NCBI RefSeq assembly: GCF_002091675.1
Contig: NZ_BDAE01000014.1
Location: 1 to 64,000, forward strand
Direction of reading: 5' to 3'
DNA from: Pseudomonas luteola NBRC 103146
GTDB lineage: Bacteria > Pseudomonadota > Gammaproteobacteria > Pseudomonadales > Pseudomonadaceae
Length of the DNA stretch: 64,000 nt
Both the position numbers and the translations under genes were made by a program. The notes beneath the pieces were generated by a model that worked only from the letters and a program-made list of their open reading frames with translations, had not been told where the DNA came from and did not search any database. The first letter of the stretch is position 1; every line of letters starts with the position of its first letter. Positions 34,821 through 43,711 of this stretch are shown piece by piece.

Positions 34821-35212
34821 CCCTCTCAGGTAACAACGGCAACCTCTACTACGTATTAGCAGTAAGCAGTGATAGAGACATCTGGATTGCCAGCGTTAGC
34901 AAGGCCTTCCATGCCACTCATGCTCGGTTGAGCAATCGATCCGGTTATGGTCTACCCACTGCGGGAGCTGCTTACACAGTGCCCGCAGAAGGAGCTTTGA
35001 AACTGGCTGGGTCTGACAGCCGGCACTGCTCTAAGCCGTAACTTCTCTTTGATAGTCGGTCTAATTACTTGAAACGACTCCAGTCATTACTGTTTCCTGG
35101 CGGTTAAGGCGTACACCTTGGTTGCTGGAAACAATCGATCCGGCACGTTCTCATTCCTTTAGGCAACAATAATAAACCTGTGCTGCAAAAGGCATGGGAG
35201 CAGGGCATTTCA
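34821..35212. other. Intergenic stretch before the binding-protein gene
   Basis: 392 bases, no gene or clear structure recognised. It presumably contains the promoter of the binding-protein gene. Confidence 0.5.
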
Positions 35213-36520
35213 ATGAATAGATATCCCAAGGTGCTGATGGTTACGGCCTGCCTCTGTGTGACTATCACAGCTCATGCCGAAACCCTGACGATTGCAGCCG
35301 TCAACAACCATGATTTGGTGCGTATGCAGCAACTGTCGAAGGTTTTCGAAGAGCGGCATCCTGACATCACGCTGGATTGGGTTTTGCTGGAAGAGAATAC
35401 ACTTCGACAGCGACTGACTGCCGATATCGCTACGCAGGGTGCCCAGTTTGATGTTGTCAGCATTGGTGCGTACGAGGCATCGCTGTGGGGAGCAAGGGGC
35501 TGGTTGACCCCCATCAAAGACCTACCGACGGATTACGATGTGGAAGATCTTTTCCCCTCGGTGCGTGAAGGATTGTCCGTCGACAATACCCTATACGCGC
35601 TGCCCTTTTATGCAGAGAGTTCCATTACCTATTACCGGTCTGACCTATTCAAACAGGCGGGTCTTCAGATGCCGGAACAGCCTACCTGGGAGCAGCTTGG
35701 GGAGCTGGCTTCCAAACTGCATCAACCCGATAAGGACCATTACGGCCTCTGTTTACGCGGTAAGGCAGGATGGGGAGAAAACATGGGAATTATCACAACC
35801 ATGGCCAACTCATTCGGTGCGCGCTGGTTCAACGAGCAATGGCAGCCTGAATTTACAGGTCCAGAGTGGACCAAGGCCATCACTTTCTATGTGGACACGA
35901 TGAAGAAATACGGTCCACCAGGGGTGTCCAGTAACGGCTTCAATGAGAATCTCGCACTGTTTAGCACGGGGAAATGTGCAATATGGGTGGATGCCAGTGT
36001 GGCGGGCTCCACCGTAACGGACCGTACCCAAAGTACTGTTGTAGACAGCGTGGGCTTTGCAGCTTCGCCAAAGCAAGTCACAACCAAAGGCTCTTCATGG
36101 CTATGGGCGTGGTCTCTTGCGATCCCGACCAGCTCACAGCACAAACAGAGCGCATTGAGCTTTATAACCTGGGCTACCTCAAAGCAGTACATACAATTGG
36201 TAGCCGAAAAAGATGGCGTGGCCAATGTACCGCCGGGGACGCGTAAATCAACGTACAGCGAGGCCTATTTGAAAGCCGCGCCTTTTGCAAGTGTCACACT
36301 GGAGATGATGGAGCAAGCCGATCCGGCCCACCCAACGTTGAAGACAGTGCCATACCGCGGTGTACAGTATGTCCTGATTCCGGAATTTCAATCGCTTGGT
36401 ACCCAGGTGGGTACTGTCTTCTCGGGAGCGCTGACCGGCCATATGCCAGTTCAACAGGCCTTGCAGGCAGCCCAACAGGTTGCGACCCGCGAGATGAAAC
36501 GGGCAGGTTATCCCAAATAA
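35213..36520 (+). CDS. mtlE: ABC transporter substrate-binding protein, mannitol/polyol type
   Basis: 435 residues from ATG 35213. Signal peptide about 1-22 (MVTACLCVTITAHA end). The mature protein TLTIAAVNNHDLVRMQQLSK, LEENTLRQRLTADIATQG and LYALPFYAESSITYYR is very close to MtlE/SmoE, the periplasmic mannitol/sorbitol-binding proteins of pseudomonad ABC transporters. The usual partners (mtlF, mtlG, mtlK, the polyol dehydrogenase) do not follow; the next gene is unrelated and on the other strand. It may supply a transporter encoded elsewhere or be a leftover of a lost operon. The symbol is by similarity. Confidence 0.85.
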   Translation: MNRYPKVLMVTACLCVTITAHAETLTIAAVNNHDLVRMQQLSKVFEERHPDITLDWVLLEENTLRQRLTADIATQGAQFDVVSIGAYEASLWGARGWLTPIKDLPTDYDVEDLFPSVREGLSVDNTLYALPFYAESSITYYRSDLFKQAGLQMPEQPTWEQLGELASKLHQPDKDHYGLCLRGKAGWGENMGIITTMANSFGARWFNEQWQPEFTGPEWTKAITFYVDTMKKYGPPGVSSNGFNENLALFSTGKCAIWVDASVAGSTVTDRTQSTVVDSVGFAASPKQVTTKGSSWLWAWSLAIPTSSQHKQSALSFITWATSKQYIQLVAEKDGVANVPPGTRKSTYSEAYLKAAPFASVTLEMMEQADPAHPTLKTVPYRGVQYVLIPEFQSLGTQVGTVFSGALTGHMPVQQALQAAQQVATREMKRAGYPK

Positions 36521-36574
36521 GCGCTATGGTAGGTGCAATAGCTCTTCATGAAGTCGTGACAGAGGAGACCCAAA

Positions 36575-36602
36575 GAGGTTACTAGTAAATGCTGGTAACC
36601 TC
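36575..36602 (+). terminator. Hairpin after the binding-protein gene
   Basis: GAGGTTAC (36575-36582) pairs with GTAACCTC (36595-36602), 12-base loop. Probable terminator, no long T-run. Confidence 0.5.
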
Positions 36603-36659
36603 AGGCACCTACTTAACGTTTATCCAGCCGTCCAGGTAAACCATTATCCGAGATTAAGC

Positions 36660-36683
36660 GTAAGCCTTGCACTACAGGCTTAC
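36660..36683. terminator. Hairpin between convergent genes
   Basis: GTAAGCCT and AGGCTTAC form an 8-bp stem with an 8-base loop, 36 bases beyond the end of the minus-strand gene that stops at 36719. Confidence 0.5.
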
Positions 36684-36718
36684 CCGTTAATAAGGTTATT
36701 AATTAATACAACTACTTA

Positions 36719-36961
36719 TTAAAGAGTTGTCGTCAATTTAATAAATGCTACTTCTTGCGCCTCGCCGATGGTTTGATGTGTTATGCGGGTTTTCCCTTTG
36801 GCATCTCTGTAAATCTCAACAAACTCGCTGGATACGGAAATAGGCCCTAGGATACGTATAGTCTGCTCAGGCTCCAAGATCTCACGGTCTTCACAGGTTG
36901 CTACGATAAAAAGATCAGGATTCAGTTTTTCAAGTTCTTTTATAAGTTCGCTTACAGTCAT
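36719..36961 (-). CDS. Small hypothetical protein
   Basis: 80 residues, no family named. The opening MTVSELIKELEKLNPDLFIV resembles many small phage and plasmid proteins that begin with a similar helix. The body alternates charged and hydrophobic residues as in a compact alpha/beta fold, and there is no signal peptide. The start follows AAGAGGATTCAG, an acceptable ribosome binding site. It is isolated, flanked by AT-rich non-coding DNA, which suggests an acquired gene. Confidence 0.6.
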   Translation of the reverse strand: MTVSELIKELEKLNPDLFIVATCEDREILEPEQTIRILGPISVSSEFVEIYRDAKGKTRITHQTIGEAQEVAFIKLTTTL

Positions 36962-37962
36962 GTCTGAATCCTCTTAAAAGTGAATGCATTGCCTTAGGTT
37001 TGTGCGCTCAACAGTTCAAAACCTGTGGCAATATAGGAACTACGAATAATGTCGGAGTAAAAGATGCAGTCATAGGAGTTATCATGAAAAGCTAGATTGG
37101 CAGTGTCGAGTGTTTGGAATGCACCTCTTGCATAAGTATGGATTGTATTCTGGTAAAGAGGTTTCTTGTCACGATGACCATTCGGCAGGTACAGCTACAG
37201 AGGAGCACACTTTATTCAAGTCGATTTGTTTTTATCGAGACTGACCCCTAGAAGGGCCGTTGCTTTTGCATTCATTGGCTGCCTAGGCACTAGGTCCATA
37301 GCGGCGGAGACCTGAATATAGACGAGCTGTAGGTTTTTGATAAACCTACATATAAACTGTACAGGTATTGGTATGTTGTACAAAAGCAAAGTGCTCGGCC
37401 CTTTAGCAACGGTTAGCTTGGCTGCGAATAAATTATACAAACGAGCCGGCGGCCCTATAAGTTAGACCTGTATATTGTTTTTGTTGCTGTCCGTTCGTCT
37501 GCACTGTGAAACTATTATAACTCCTTAATATCAGAATAGTGTAAGGGATGTTCTTATAATGCCTTTCGAAAAAGAGATAATAATAGAGGTTGTTCCGTTA
37601 CGGTTACGCTTTAGGTGAGTCTATACAAGTTTTTGGTTTTTCTGCTGTAGCTTTATATCTTTTCTCAGGTACTGCTTTATTTGCGCAGATCATGATTTAA
37701 GTGCATGGTAAAAACCATAGCAGAGGAATGGCTTTGCCTGAGAAAGAAGAGACGAGATTTAATAATGTTACGTTACTATATTAAAGTGTGAAGGTCATTG
37801 AATTATATGTTGTGAGGATTATCAGTATTTAAGAATGGCTGCATCATTATGTGGCTATTTAAGTAGGTTCGCGTCTCACCAATTATTTATCTGTGGATTC
37901 CTGCTAGTAGCCATGGAGGGTTGAAACACGATCTTCATGTATAAGCGGAGTACAGAATAATC
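36962..37962. other. One-kilobase AT-rich stretch without a recognised gene
   Basis: 1001 bases. A short minus-strand frame at 37216-37440 looks accidental. No repeat, tRNA or clear operator was seen. AT content is visibly above the flanking genes from about 37450 to 37900. It may hold a long leader or complex promoter for the dehydrogenase-phosphatase-gmhA genes, or be a decayed insertion. Confidence 0.5.
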
Positions 37963-39201
37963 ATGCTGCATATTCATTTTGGTACGGGCCGGCTCGGGCT
38001 GGGTCTGGTCGCTCCTTTTTTTCAGGCTCCAGGCTCAGAACTCTATCTCTTCAACCGTGCCGTTTCTGGGGGTAGCGCAACAGGCTCTACGGCCGTTAGT
38101 CCCGAGCGCCGTAATGAGCTCCTTCTCAACCACTCTCGAAAAGAATATGTCATCGCGACACCAGAAGGCGAGATGAAGCCAAGAGAGCGAGTAACCTACA
38201 ACGATTTCTTCACTTATGAAGATAAGAGTATTGAGAGGCCGATTCGGGATATTCTCGATCGTTCCGAGGGAAAGTCCAAGGGCGTCATTGTCACAGCGTC
38301 CGTATTGGCAGCAGAAAACTATAGCCCGGTTATCGAAGCACTCAATCTGATCTGCAAGGCAAAAACTGATGAAGAGGGCTCGATAGGCAATATTTATCTT
38401 ATTGCCTGTGAAAACACCGTAAGTGCTTGCGAAGTGCTAGATCATGAAAGTCTACAGGGGATGATTTCCGACGATATTCGCCAGTGTGTTCGCTGTGTAC
38501 CCGCTTTAGTGGATCGCGTGTGTGTCGAGCTGGAGGAGGCCGTACTCGATAATGAACCTACGCTGGTGGTACGAGCGGAAGAGTACGGCGCATTAAAAGT
38601 TGAACTATGTCCCCGTACCGAGCAGTTGCCCCAGATTCTCAAGGGTAGCCGGATACAGTTCAGTCGTTATCTGGATATCGAAAAGGAAATCAAAAATTCA
38701 CTGCTCAATGGCTCCCATTGGCTTATCGCACTAACAGCCTTTCAGGAAACAGGTGGCAGGCCGGAAATCAAGCTCAACGAGTTCATTCAAGAGACCGATA
38801 ACCATCGGCTTTACGCCTCGGAGGTCATCAATGAGATGCGCGATGGGGTTGAAGCGTTGCTGCGCTCCAAACCCAAGTATGCCGACTTTGTCCGGGATGT
38901 TGACGTGACGGCATATCTGGATGGGGCCGCCAAATCCATCCTGAGCCGTTTCGAGGCAAACTCTGACACGATCAATCGGATTCTGGCCCGCTTTCGCGCC
39001 CCGTGCCCTGATGAGGTAACAACGGTACAGAAGTTCATCGATCGTTTTCTGCATCGTATCGAAGAGCCGTTACAGGCGTATCAGGAGCAAAAGGGGCTAC
39101 CTGCTAAAAGTGCATCACAAGGGCTGTTCAACCTGTTTCGTCTGCAAGCCTCGGGTACTTATATCGATTCCCACCCTGTCGAGCAGGACAAAGCCAGCTA
39201 G
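37963..39201 (+). CDS. Mannitol-1-phosphate 5-dehydrogenase-like polyol-phosphate dehydrogenase
   Basis: 412 residues. The N-terminal Rossmann motif MLHIHFGTGRLGLGLVAPFF has the same form as MtlD (HFGAGNIGRG). The C-terminal domain has KNSLLNGSHWLIAL, the Lys-Asn-His catalytic pattern of polyol dehydrogenases. The family interconverts fructose 6-phosphate and mannitol 1-phosphate with NAD(H). No PTS mannitol gene is near, so synthesis rather than uptake is more likely. A HAD phosphatase and a GmhA isomerase follow on the same strand. In Acinetobacter a phosphatase-dehydrogenase fusion makes mannitol as osmolyte; here the two activities are separate genes. Confidence 0.87.
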   Translation: MLHIHFGTGRLGLGLVAPFFQAPGSELYLFNRAVSGGSATGSTAVSPERRNELLLNHSRKEYVIATPEGEMKPRERVTYNDFFTYEDKSIERPIRDILDRSEGKSKGVIVTASVLAAENYSPVIEALNLICKAKTDEEGSIGNIYLIACENTVSACEVLDHESLQGMISDDIRQCVRCVPALVDRVCVELEEAVLDNEPTLVVRAEEYGALKVELCPRTEQLPQILKGSRIQFSRYLDIEKEIKNSLLNGSHWLIALTAFQETGGRPEIKLNEFIQETDNHRLYASEVINEMRDGVEALLRSKPKYADFVRDVDVTAYLDGAAKSILSRFEANSDTINRILARFRAPCPDEVTTVQKFIDRFLHRIEEPLQAYQEQKGLPAKSASQGLFNLFRLQASGTYIDSHPVEQDKAS

Positions 39202-39270
39202 TCGAAGTCCAACCTTTTACCTGGGGCGCTTTGAAGCCTCGAACCAAACATGAAGAGGAGACTTAGCGGA

Positions 39271-39942
39271 ATGAAATTTGAGGCGTTGATTTTTGATTGT
39301 GATGGAGTGCTGATCGATAGCGAAATATTGGTGTGCCGCATTGCGGCGGAGGAGCTGACCAAACTTGGCTATTCCATTACAACGGAGCAAGTCATTCAAC
39401 GCTTCGCGGGTCGGCCTGACCACGAAATGCGAGCTGAGATCGAGCACGAGTGGGGCAGGCCTATTCCAGAGGGCTACCGCGAAAGTGTCAATGCGCGGAC
39501 GGTTGAGTCGTATGCAACAGAGCTCAAGATCATGCCGCGGCTTATGGAGGCCCTGGATCAGATCGATCTGCCAGTCTGTGTCGCTTCGAGCAGTTTTCCT
39601 GAAAAGCTCCGTTTAGGGTTGGAGACGGTTGGGCTGTATGAGCGGTTCATGCCCAATGTAGTCAGTGCAACCTTAGTTGCACGCGGAAAGCCGGAGCCGG
39701 ATGTTTTTCTGTTTGCCGCCGGGTGGATGAAGACCAGCCCGAAGAAGTGTCTGGTTCTGGAAGATAGCGTAGCGGGTGTAACCGCTGGAGTACGTGCTGG
39801 AATGCATGTGCTCGGTTTTGCAGGCGGCGCTCATTGTGACGCAGGGCATCGACAGCGGTTGCTGGACGCGGGCGCTTCCGCTGTCTTTTGCGATATGAGC
39901 GAAATGCCATCCTTGATCAAAAAGTTAAACGCCCCGGTTTAA
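39271..39942 (+). CDS. HAD-superfamily sugar-phosphate phosphatase
   Basis: 223 residues from ATG 39271 (an in-frame ATG at 39250 would add seven). Motif I is IFDCDGVLIDS (nucleophile and acid Asp), motif II VASSSFPEK, motif III Lys in GKPEPDVFL and motif IV LVLEDSVAGV: subfamily IA with a helical cap, like beta-phosphoglucomutase-type and mannitol/glycerol phosphatases. It lies 69 bases after the dehydrogenase and probably removes phosphate from its product. Cytoplasmic. Confidence 0.88.
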   Translation: MKFEALIFDCDGVLIDSEILVCRIAAEELTKLGYSITTEQVIQRFAGRPDHEMRAEIEHEWGRPIPEGYRESVNARTVESYATELKIMPRLMEALDQIDLPVCVASSSFPEKLRLGLETVGLYERFMPNVVSATLVARGKPEPDVFLFAAGWMKTSPKKCLVLEDSVAGVTAGVRAGMHVLGFAGGAHCDAGHRQRLLDAGASAVFCDMSEMPSLIKKLNAPV

Positions 39943-40065
39943 TGCATGGCCCATGTGGGTAGGTTTACTACTTGAGTTCTCTTTAAAGGAGCGCCGTCAA
40001 GATAGATCTCTTGTGCTCCTATAGAAGCCACTACTACACAATTTAGATAGACAAGAGAGGTAACA

Positions 40066-40653
40066 ATGGAGAAGCACGTTGTCGCAAGCCTGACCGAGTC
40101 CCGCTCGGCATTAGACGCGTTCATGCGGGATGAGCTTGCGGTTTCGGCCATTGCCCAGGCCGGGCAGCTCTTGGTTGATACGTTTACTAAGGGCGGTCGC
40201 GTCTTTAGTTGTGGCAATGGTGGTTCTATGTGTGATGCCATGCATTTTGCCGAAGAATTGTCAGGCCGCTATCGTGAAGATAGAAGAGGTCTGCCGGCAG
40301 TTTCAATCAGTGATCCTAGCCACCTGAGCTGCGTTGCGAATGATATGGGCTACAGCCAGGTCTTTTCGCGCTATCTAGAGGCGCATGGACGAGCCGGAGA
40401 CTGCCTGCTGGCTTTTAGTACGAGCGGAACAAGTGCCAACGTGGTAGCTGCGGCGGAATATGCCAAAGCAAACGGCATATTGTTGGTGGCTCTGACGGGG
40501 CGGCAAGGCTCACTACTAGGAGCGCTAGCCGATATAGAAATCTGTGCGCCTGGGGGGAGGTATGCTGACCGTGTTCAAGAGCTGCACATCAAAGTTGTTC
40601 ATATCTTGATTGAGCTAGTGGAACGGGGGCTGTTTCCTGACAATTATGCGTGA
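40066..40653 (+). CDS. gmhA: Sedoheptulose-7-phosphate isomerase GmhA
   Basis: 195 residues, same size as E. coli GmhA and close along its whole length: FSCGNGGSMCDAMHFAEELS, GRYREDRRGLPAVSISDPSH, FSTSGTSANVV and YADRVQELHIKVVHILIELV. GmhA converts sedoheptulose 7-phosphate to D-glycero-D-manno-heptose 7-phosphate, the first step to LPS heptose. None of the usual partners (hldE, gmhB, hldD) is here; the genes before it are the polyol-phosphate dehydrogenase and HAD phosphatase. The start follows AAGAGAGGTAACA. Third gene of the presumed module, 123 bases after the phosphatase. Confidence 0.92.
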   Translation: MEKHVVASLTESRSALDAFMRDELAVSAIAQAGQLLVDTFTKGGRVFSCGNGGSMCDAMHFAEELSGRYREDRRGLPAVSISDPSHLSCVANDMGYSQVFSRYLEAHGRAGDCLLAFSTSGTSANVVAAAEYAKANGILLVALTGRQGSLLGALADIEICAPGGRYADRVQELHIKVVHILIELVERGLFPDNYA

Positions 40654-40874
40654 AGCACTACGCAGCTCATGCTTAACGGCATGTTGAGCATGCCATGCCG
40701 TGACGTGACGTGTAATCCTACTCAAAGGCTTCTCTATGGTTTAAGCACAGCATCCTTTGCCTCACGTCAATGTATCCGTTCGTAAAGGTCACGTAAACGT
40801 TGCTTAATAGCAAAGTGCTATGGTTAGAATCAGCGTGTCTTAATTCAATGAAGTAGTGAAATTAAGGAGCGCAG
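40654..40874. other. Short intergenic stretch with small hairpin
   Basis: 221 bases. GGCATG (40678-40683) and CATGCC (40689-40694) form a small stem after gmhA that could help termination. The rest should carry the promoter of the 59-residue gene. Confidence 0.4.
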
Positions 40875-41054
40875 ATGCCTACGGACAACGCCAGCGGAGC
40901 GGTTGGTGATGTGTTGGAAAAGACGGTTGATATGGAGCGTGCGGACTATTTGGCCTTTGCACGAAAGCTCCATGATGCTGCCGTAGACGCTGCTAAAACG
41001 CAGCTATATCAACTCGATGATGCAGACGCCTGTACACGAGAGCTGCATGAGTAG
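40875..41054 (+). CDS. 59-residue hypothetical protein with strong ribosome binding site
   Basis: ATG 40875 lies seven bases after AAGGAG, close to ideal. The product begins MPTDNASGAVGDVLEKTVDM and ends DADACTRELHE; it is acidic and predicted helical from about residue 10 (VLEKTVDMERADYLAFARKL), with one Cys. No signal peptide, no recognised family. It is followed by about 200 bases of non-coding DNA and then a convergent DUF6482 gene. Supported by the ribosome binding site and codon pattern only. Confidence 0.6.
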   Translation: MPTDNASGAVGDVLEKTVDMERADYLAFARKLHDAAVDAAKTQLYQLDDADACTRELHE

Positions 41055-41260
41055 TATGAGCGCTTTCGCAAGCAGTACCTCTGAGACTGTATGAATCTAC
41101 TATACGAGGTATAAGCCGGCTGCAGTGCAACCAGAGAGGCATCCAGCCTTATGCGCGTACCTTGATGAGAGCTATGTTGAGGTCGTGGAAAGCTATTTGG
41201 CAGTTGGTGTCCGTTGCTAGGATGGAACGACAGAGCCTGAATACATCAGGCTCAGCAGTC

Positions 41261-41584
41261 CTAGTTGTTTCTTTGGCCCATTGAGTTGCCATGCAGGGGA
41301 ATGGGCTCCTTGGAAGCCTGGGGCGTGCTGTCTTGCCCGACCATCTCTTCGTAGACTGCAGGCTGAACCAGGAACAGCTGAACGTCTCCCTTCAGATTAA
41401 CCAGTGTTTTTCGGCCTTCTTCGACCGAGGCGATATGCAGCGTTTCACCGTGATCGTTCACAACGGGATGGGATTCATTATTCATTAACGCATGTATGAC
41501 GAAAGAGCCGCCCTCCATGGAAACGAAATGGATTTCCTTAACATCTCCGTCCTTCACATGCTTGGTCAATTCTGCCACTTTCAT
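41261..41584 (-). CDS. DUF6482 family protein
   Basis: 107 residues. MKVAELTKHVKDGDVKEIHF, SMEGGSFVIHALMN, HPVVNDHGETLHIASVEEGR and VQLFLVQPAVYEEMVG follow the small DUF6482 family found mainly in Pseudomonas. Predicted cytoplasmic beta-rich protein with an unstructured C-terminal tail of about 20 residues. Start after GGAGAACCTTC. Function unknown. Confidence 0.8.
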   Translation of the reverse strand: MKVAELTKHVKDGDVKEIHFVSMEGGSFVIHALMNNESHPVVNDHGETLHIASVEEGRKTLVNLKGDVQLFLVQPAVYEEMVGQDSTPQASKEPIPLHGNSMGQRNN

Positions 41585-41921
41585 GAAGGTTCTCCAGTGC
41601 TGGGGTTGTTGTTCAAATAAGCGTTTCGCTATCGTTCTTTGAAACGTGGTGGGTGGGCGAGTTCAATAGAGGAACGTCCGTCTTGTGATATCTGCACGGC
41701 CTTGTGGTGCCCATCATCTACCTTGCTACGATGAAAACGATGCGCGGCAACGTGACGCGCTGAAGGGGCGACATAAAACGTCTGTTCAGTAGTATGCTAA
41801 TGAAATGACGATCCGCTGAGTCTTTCGGCTCGACTTTCAGAATCCTTCCTATTGCCATGGCCATCCCTCCGCTCGTCAGACGTCAAATCTGCTACAGATT
41901 TTGTTTATTGCGAGGTTTCAA
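41585..41921. other. Intergenic stretch between DUF6482 and hemB
   Basis: 337 bases. On the minus strand 41629-41793 is an open frame without a start codon that reads like protein (QISQDGRSSIELAHPPRFKE near its end), possibly a decayed gene. No Zur or Fur box was recognised upstream of hemB. Confidence 0.4.
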
Positions 41922-42896
41922 GTGCCCAGTTCTTTCCCTCTTTCTCGCCCACGCCGTCTTCGTCGTTCCGATCAGCTTCGCTCGATGTTTCAGGAAACAG
42001 AGCTGAGCCTCAATGATCTGGTACTGCCGATCTTTGTCGAGGAAGAAATCGATGATTTCGTCCCGATCAAAGCCATGCCGGGTGTCATGCGTATCCCCGA
42101 ATCCAGGCTGGCTAGCGAAATCGAGCGTTATGCTCGCGCCGGTATCAAGTCGGTCATGACCTTTGGCGTGTCTCATCACCTGTCCCATGACGGAAGCGAT
42201 ACATGGCATGAGGACGGCCTGGTTTCACGTATGGCGCGTATCTGCAAAGACGCGGTACCGGAAATGATCGTCATGTCCGATACCTGTTTCTGCGAGTACA
42301 CCACCTATGGTCATTGTGGCATCGTTCATGATGACCACATAGATAACGATGCCACGCTGATCAATCTGGGCAAGCAAGCCGTTGCTGCGGCTCAGGCCGG
42401 TGCAGACTTCATTGCGCCGTCGGCAGCCATGGATGGACAGGTGCATGCGATTCGCAGCGCTTTGGATGAGGCAGGCTTTATCAATACCTCGATCATGTCC
42501 TACTCCACCAAATTTGCGTCGGCAATGTATGGCCCGTTCCGCGAGGCCGGTGGTAGCGCGCTCAAGGGCAATCGCAATGCCTACCAGATGAATCCCATGA
42601 ACCGCCGTGAAGCGATCCGTGAATCTTTGATGGATGAGCAGGAAGGCGCGGATGCGCTGATGGTGAAGCCTGCTGGCGCCTACCTGGATATCATTCGAGA
42701 CATTCGTGAGGCCTCGAGGCTACCGCTGGGCGCCTATCAGGTCAGCGGTGAATACGCCATGATCAAGTTTGCGGCCGCCGCCGGGGCCATTGACGAACAC
42801 CGCGTGGTACGGGAAAGCCTGGGCTCGATCAAGCGTGCCGGTGCCGACCTGATCTTTACCTATTTCGCCATGGACCTGGCCAAAGACGGTATCTAA
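41922..42896 (+). CDS. hemB: Delta-aminolevulinic acid dehydratase, zinc-dependent type
   Basis: 324 residues from GTG 41922 (after GCGAGG; an in-frame ATG 21 bases upstream is possible). Condenses two aminolevulinates to porphobilinogen. Active-site Lys residues are in [14 protein letters not shown] and [12 protein letters not shown]. The metal segment [17 protein letters not shown] holds the three Cys of the zinc-requiring (E. coli-type) enzymes, whereas the housekeeping HemB of Pseudomonas aeruginosa is a magnesium type without these Cys. So this is probably a second, zinc-type copy, placed beside haem-uptake genes and convergent with them. Confidence 0.93.
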   Translation: MPSSFPLSRPRRLRRSDQLRSMFQETELSLNDLVLPIFVEEEIDDFVPIKAMPGVMRIPESRLASEIERYARAGIKSVMTFGVSHHLSHDGSDTWHEDGLVSRMARICKDAVPEMIVMSDTCFCEYTTYGHCGIVHDDHIDNDATLINLGKQAVAAAQAGADFIAPSAAMDGQVHAIRSALDEAGFINTSIMSYSTKFASAMYGPFREAGGSALKGNRNAYQMNPMNRREAIRESLMDEQEGADALMVKPAGAYLDIIRDIREASRLPLGAYQVSGEYAMIKFAAAAGAIDEHRVVRESLGSIKRAGADLIFTYFAMDLAKDGI

Positions 42897-42909
42897 CGCT
42901 GCGAATAGC

Positions 42910-42934
42910 GAGCCGGCACTCCTTTCGCCGGCTC
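42910..42934. terminator. Bidirectional terminator between hemB and hmuV
   Basis: GAGCCGGC, 9-base loop containing CTTTC, GCCGGCTC: perfect 8-bp GC-rich stem between convergent genes. Confidence 0.8.
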
Positions 42935-42943
42935 CGCTCAAGG

Positions 42944-43711
42944 CTACAGGTAGATCACCAGCGGATGGCCATGCACTGGGTGCTCTTGAATCAGGACGTC
43001 CAGATCAAACACTGCCTTGAGGCGATCGGGGCATAAGACTTCTTCAGGGCTGCCCAAGCCCTCCATTTGACCATGCTTGAGCAGAAGCAGCCTGTCGCAG
43101 TAGCGGGCCGCCAGGTTCATGTCGTGCAGCACGACGGCTACGGCTAACCCTTGATTGGCCATCTGCCTGATCACCTTCAGAATGCTGTGCTGATGATGGG
43201 GGTCGAGGGCTGACGTCGGCTCATCCAGTAAGAGCACCTTGTCAGAGGTGGCAGGCCATAGCTGCGCGAGTATACGGGCCAAATGGGTTCGCTGGCGCTC
43301 CCCGCCGGACAGGGTCGTATAGTGGCGTTGCGCAAGCTCGGTCAGGTCGCAAAGATCAAGTACCGTATCGACGATTCGGGTATCGGTATGGAGGCCTGTT
43401 GCATGGGGTAGTCTGCCGAAACCTGCAACTTGTCTTACCGTAAACGCAAAACTTAACGTCGAGGTTTGAGGCAGTACAGCCAGATTAAGAGCCCTCGCCT
43501 CGGGCGACCATGCTGCCAGGGGCGTTGCTCCAAGCATGATATCGCCTGAGGTCGGTCGTATGTCTCCACATAACGCGCCAAAGAGTGTGCTTTTCCCCGC
43601 GCCGTTGGGACCGATAACTCCCAGGATTTCGCCGCTGCGCAGTTCCAGATCAATGTCACGAATACGCCACCCGTTGGCATGCTGAACGCTTAATTCTGTT
43701 GCCTTGAGCAT
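42944..43711 (-). CDS. hmuV: Haem ABC transporter ATPase HmuV
   Basis: 255 residues from ATG 43711, which overlaps the hmuU stop by one base (TAATG). Walker A is GPNGAGKST, the signature LSGGERQR, and Walker B VLLLDEPTSALD. Energises haem import through HmuU. The longer in-frame extension upstream is read through the hmuU gene and is not real. Last gene of hmuSTUV. Confidence 0.94.
   Translation of the reverse strand: MLKATELSVQHANGWRIRDIDLELRSGEILGVIGPNGAGKSTLFGALCGDIRPTSGDIMLGATPLAAWSPEARALNLAVLPQTSTLSFAFTVRQVAGFGRLPHATGLHTDTRIVDTVLDLCDLTELAQRHYTTLSGGERQRTHLARILAQLWPATSDKVLLLDEPTSALDPHHQHSILKVIRQMANQGLAVAVVLHDMNLAARYCDRLLLLKHGQMEGLGSPEEVLCPDRLKAVFDLDVLIQEHPVHGHPLVIYL

Noticed and set aside
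37216-37440. 74-codon minus-strand frame in the AT-rich region
   Set aside because: No ribosome binding site, no family, and composition unlike neighbouring genes.
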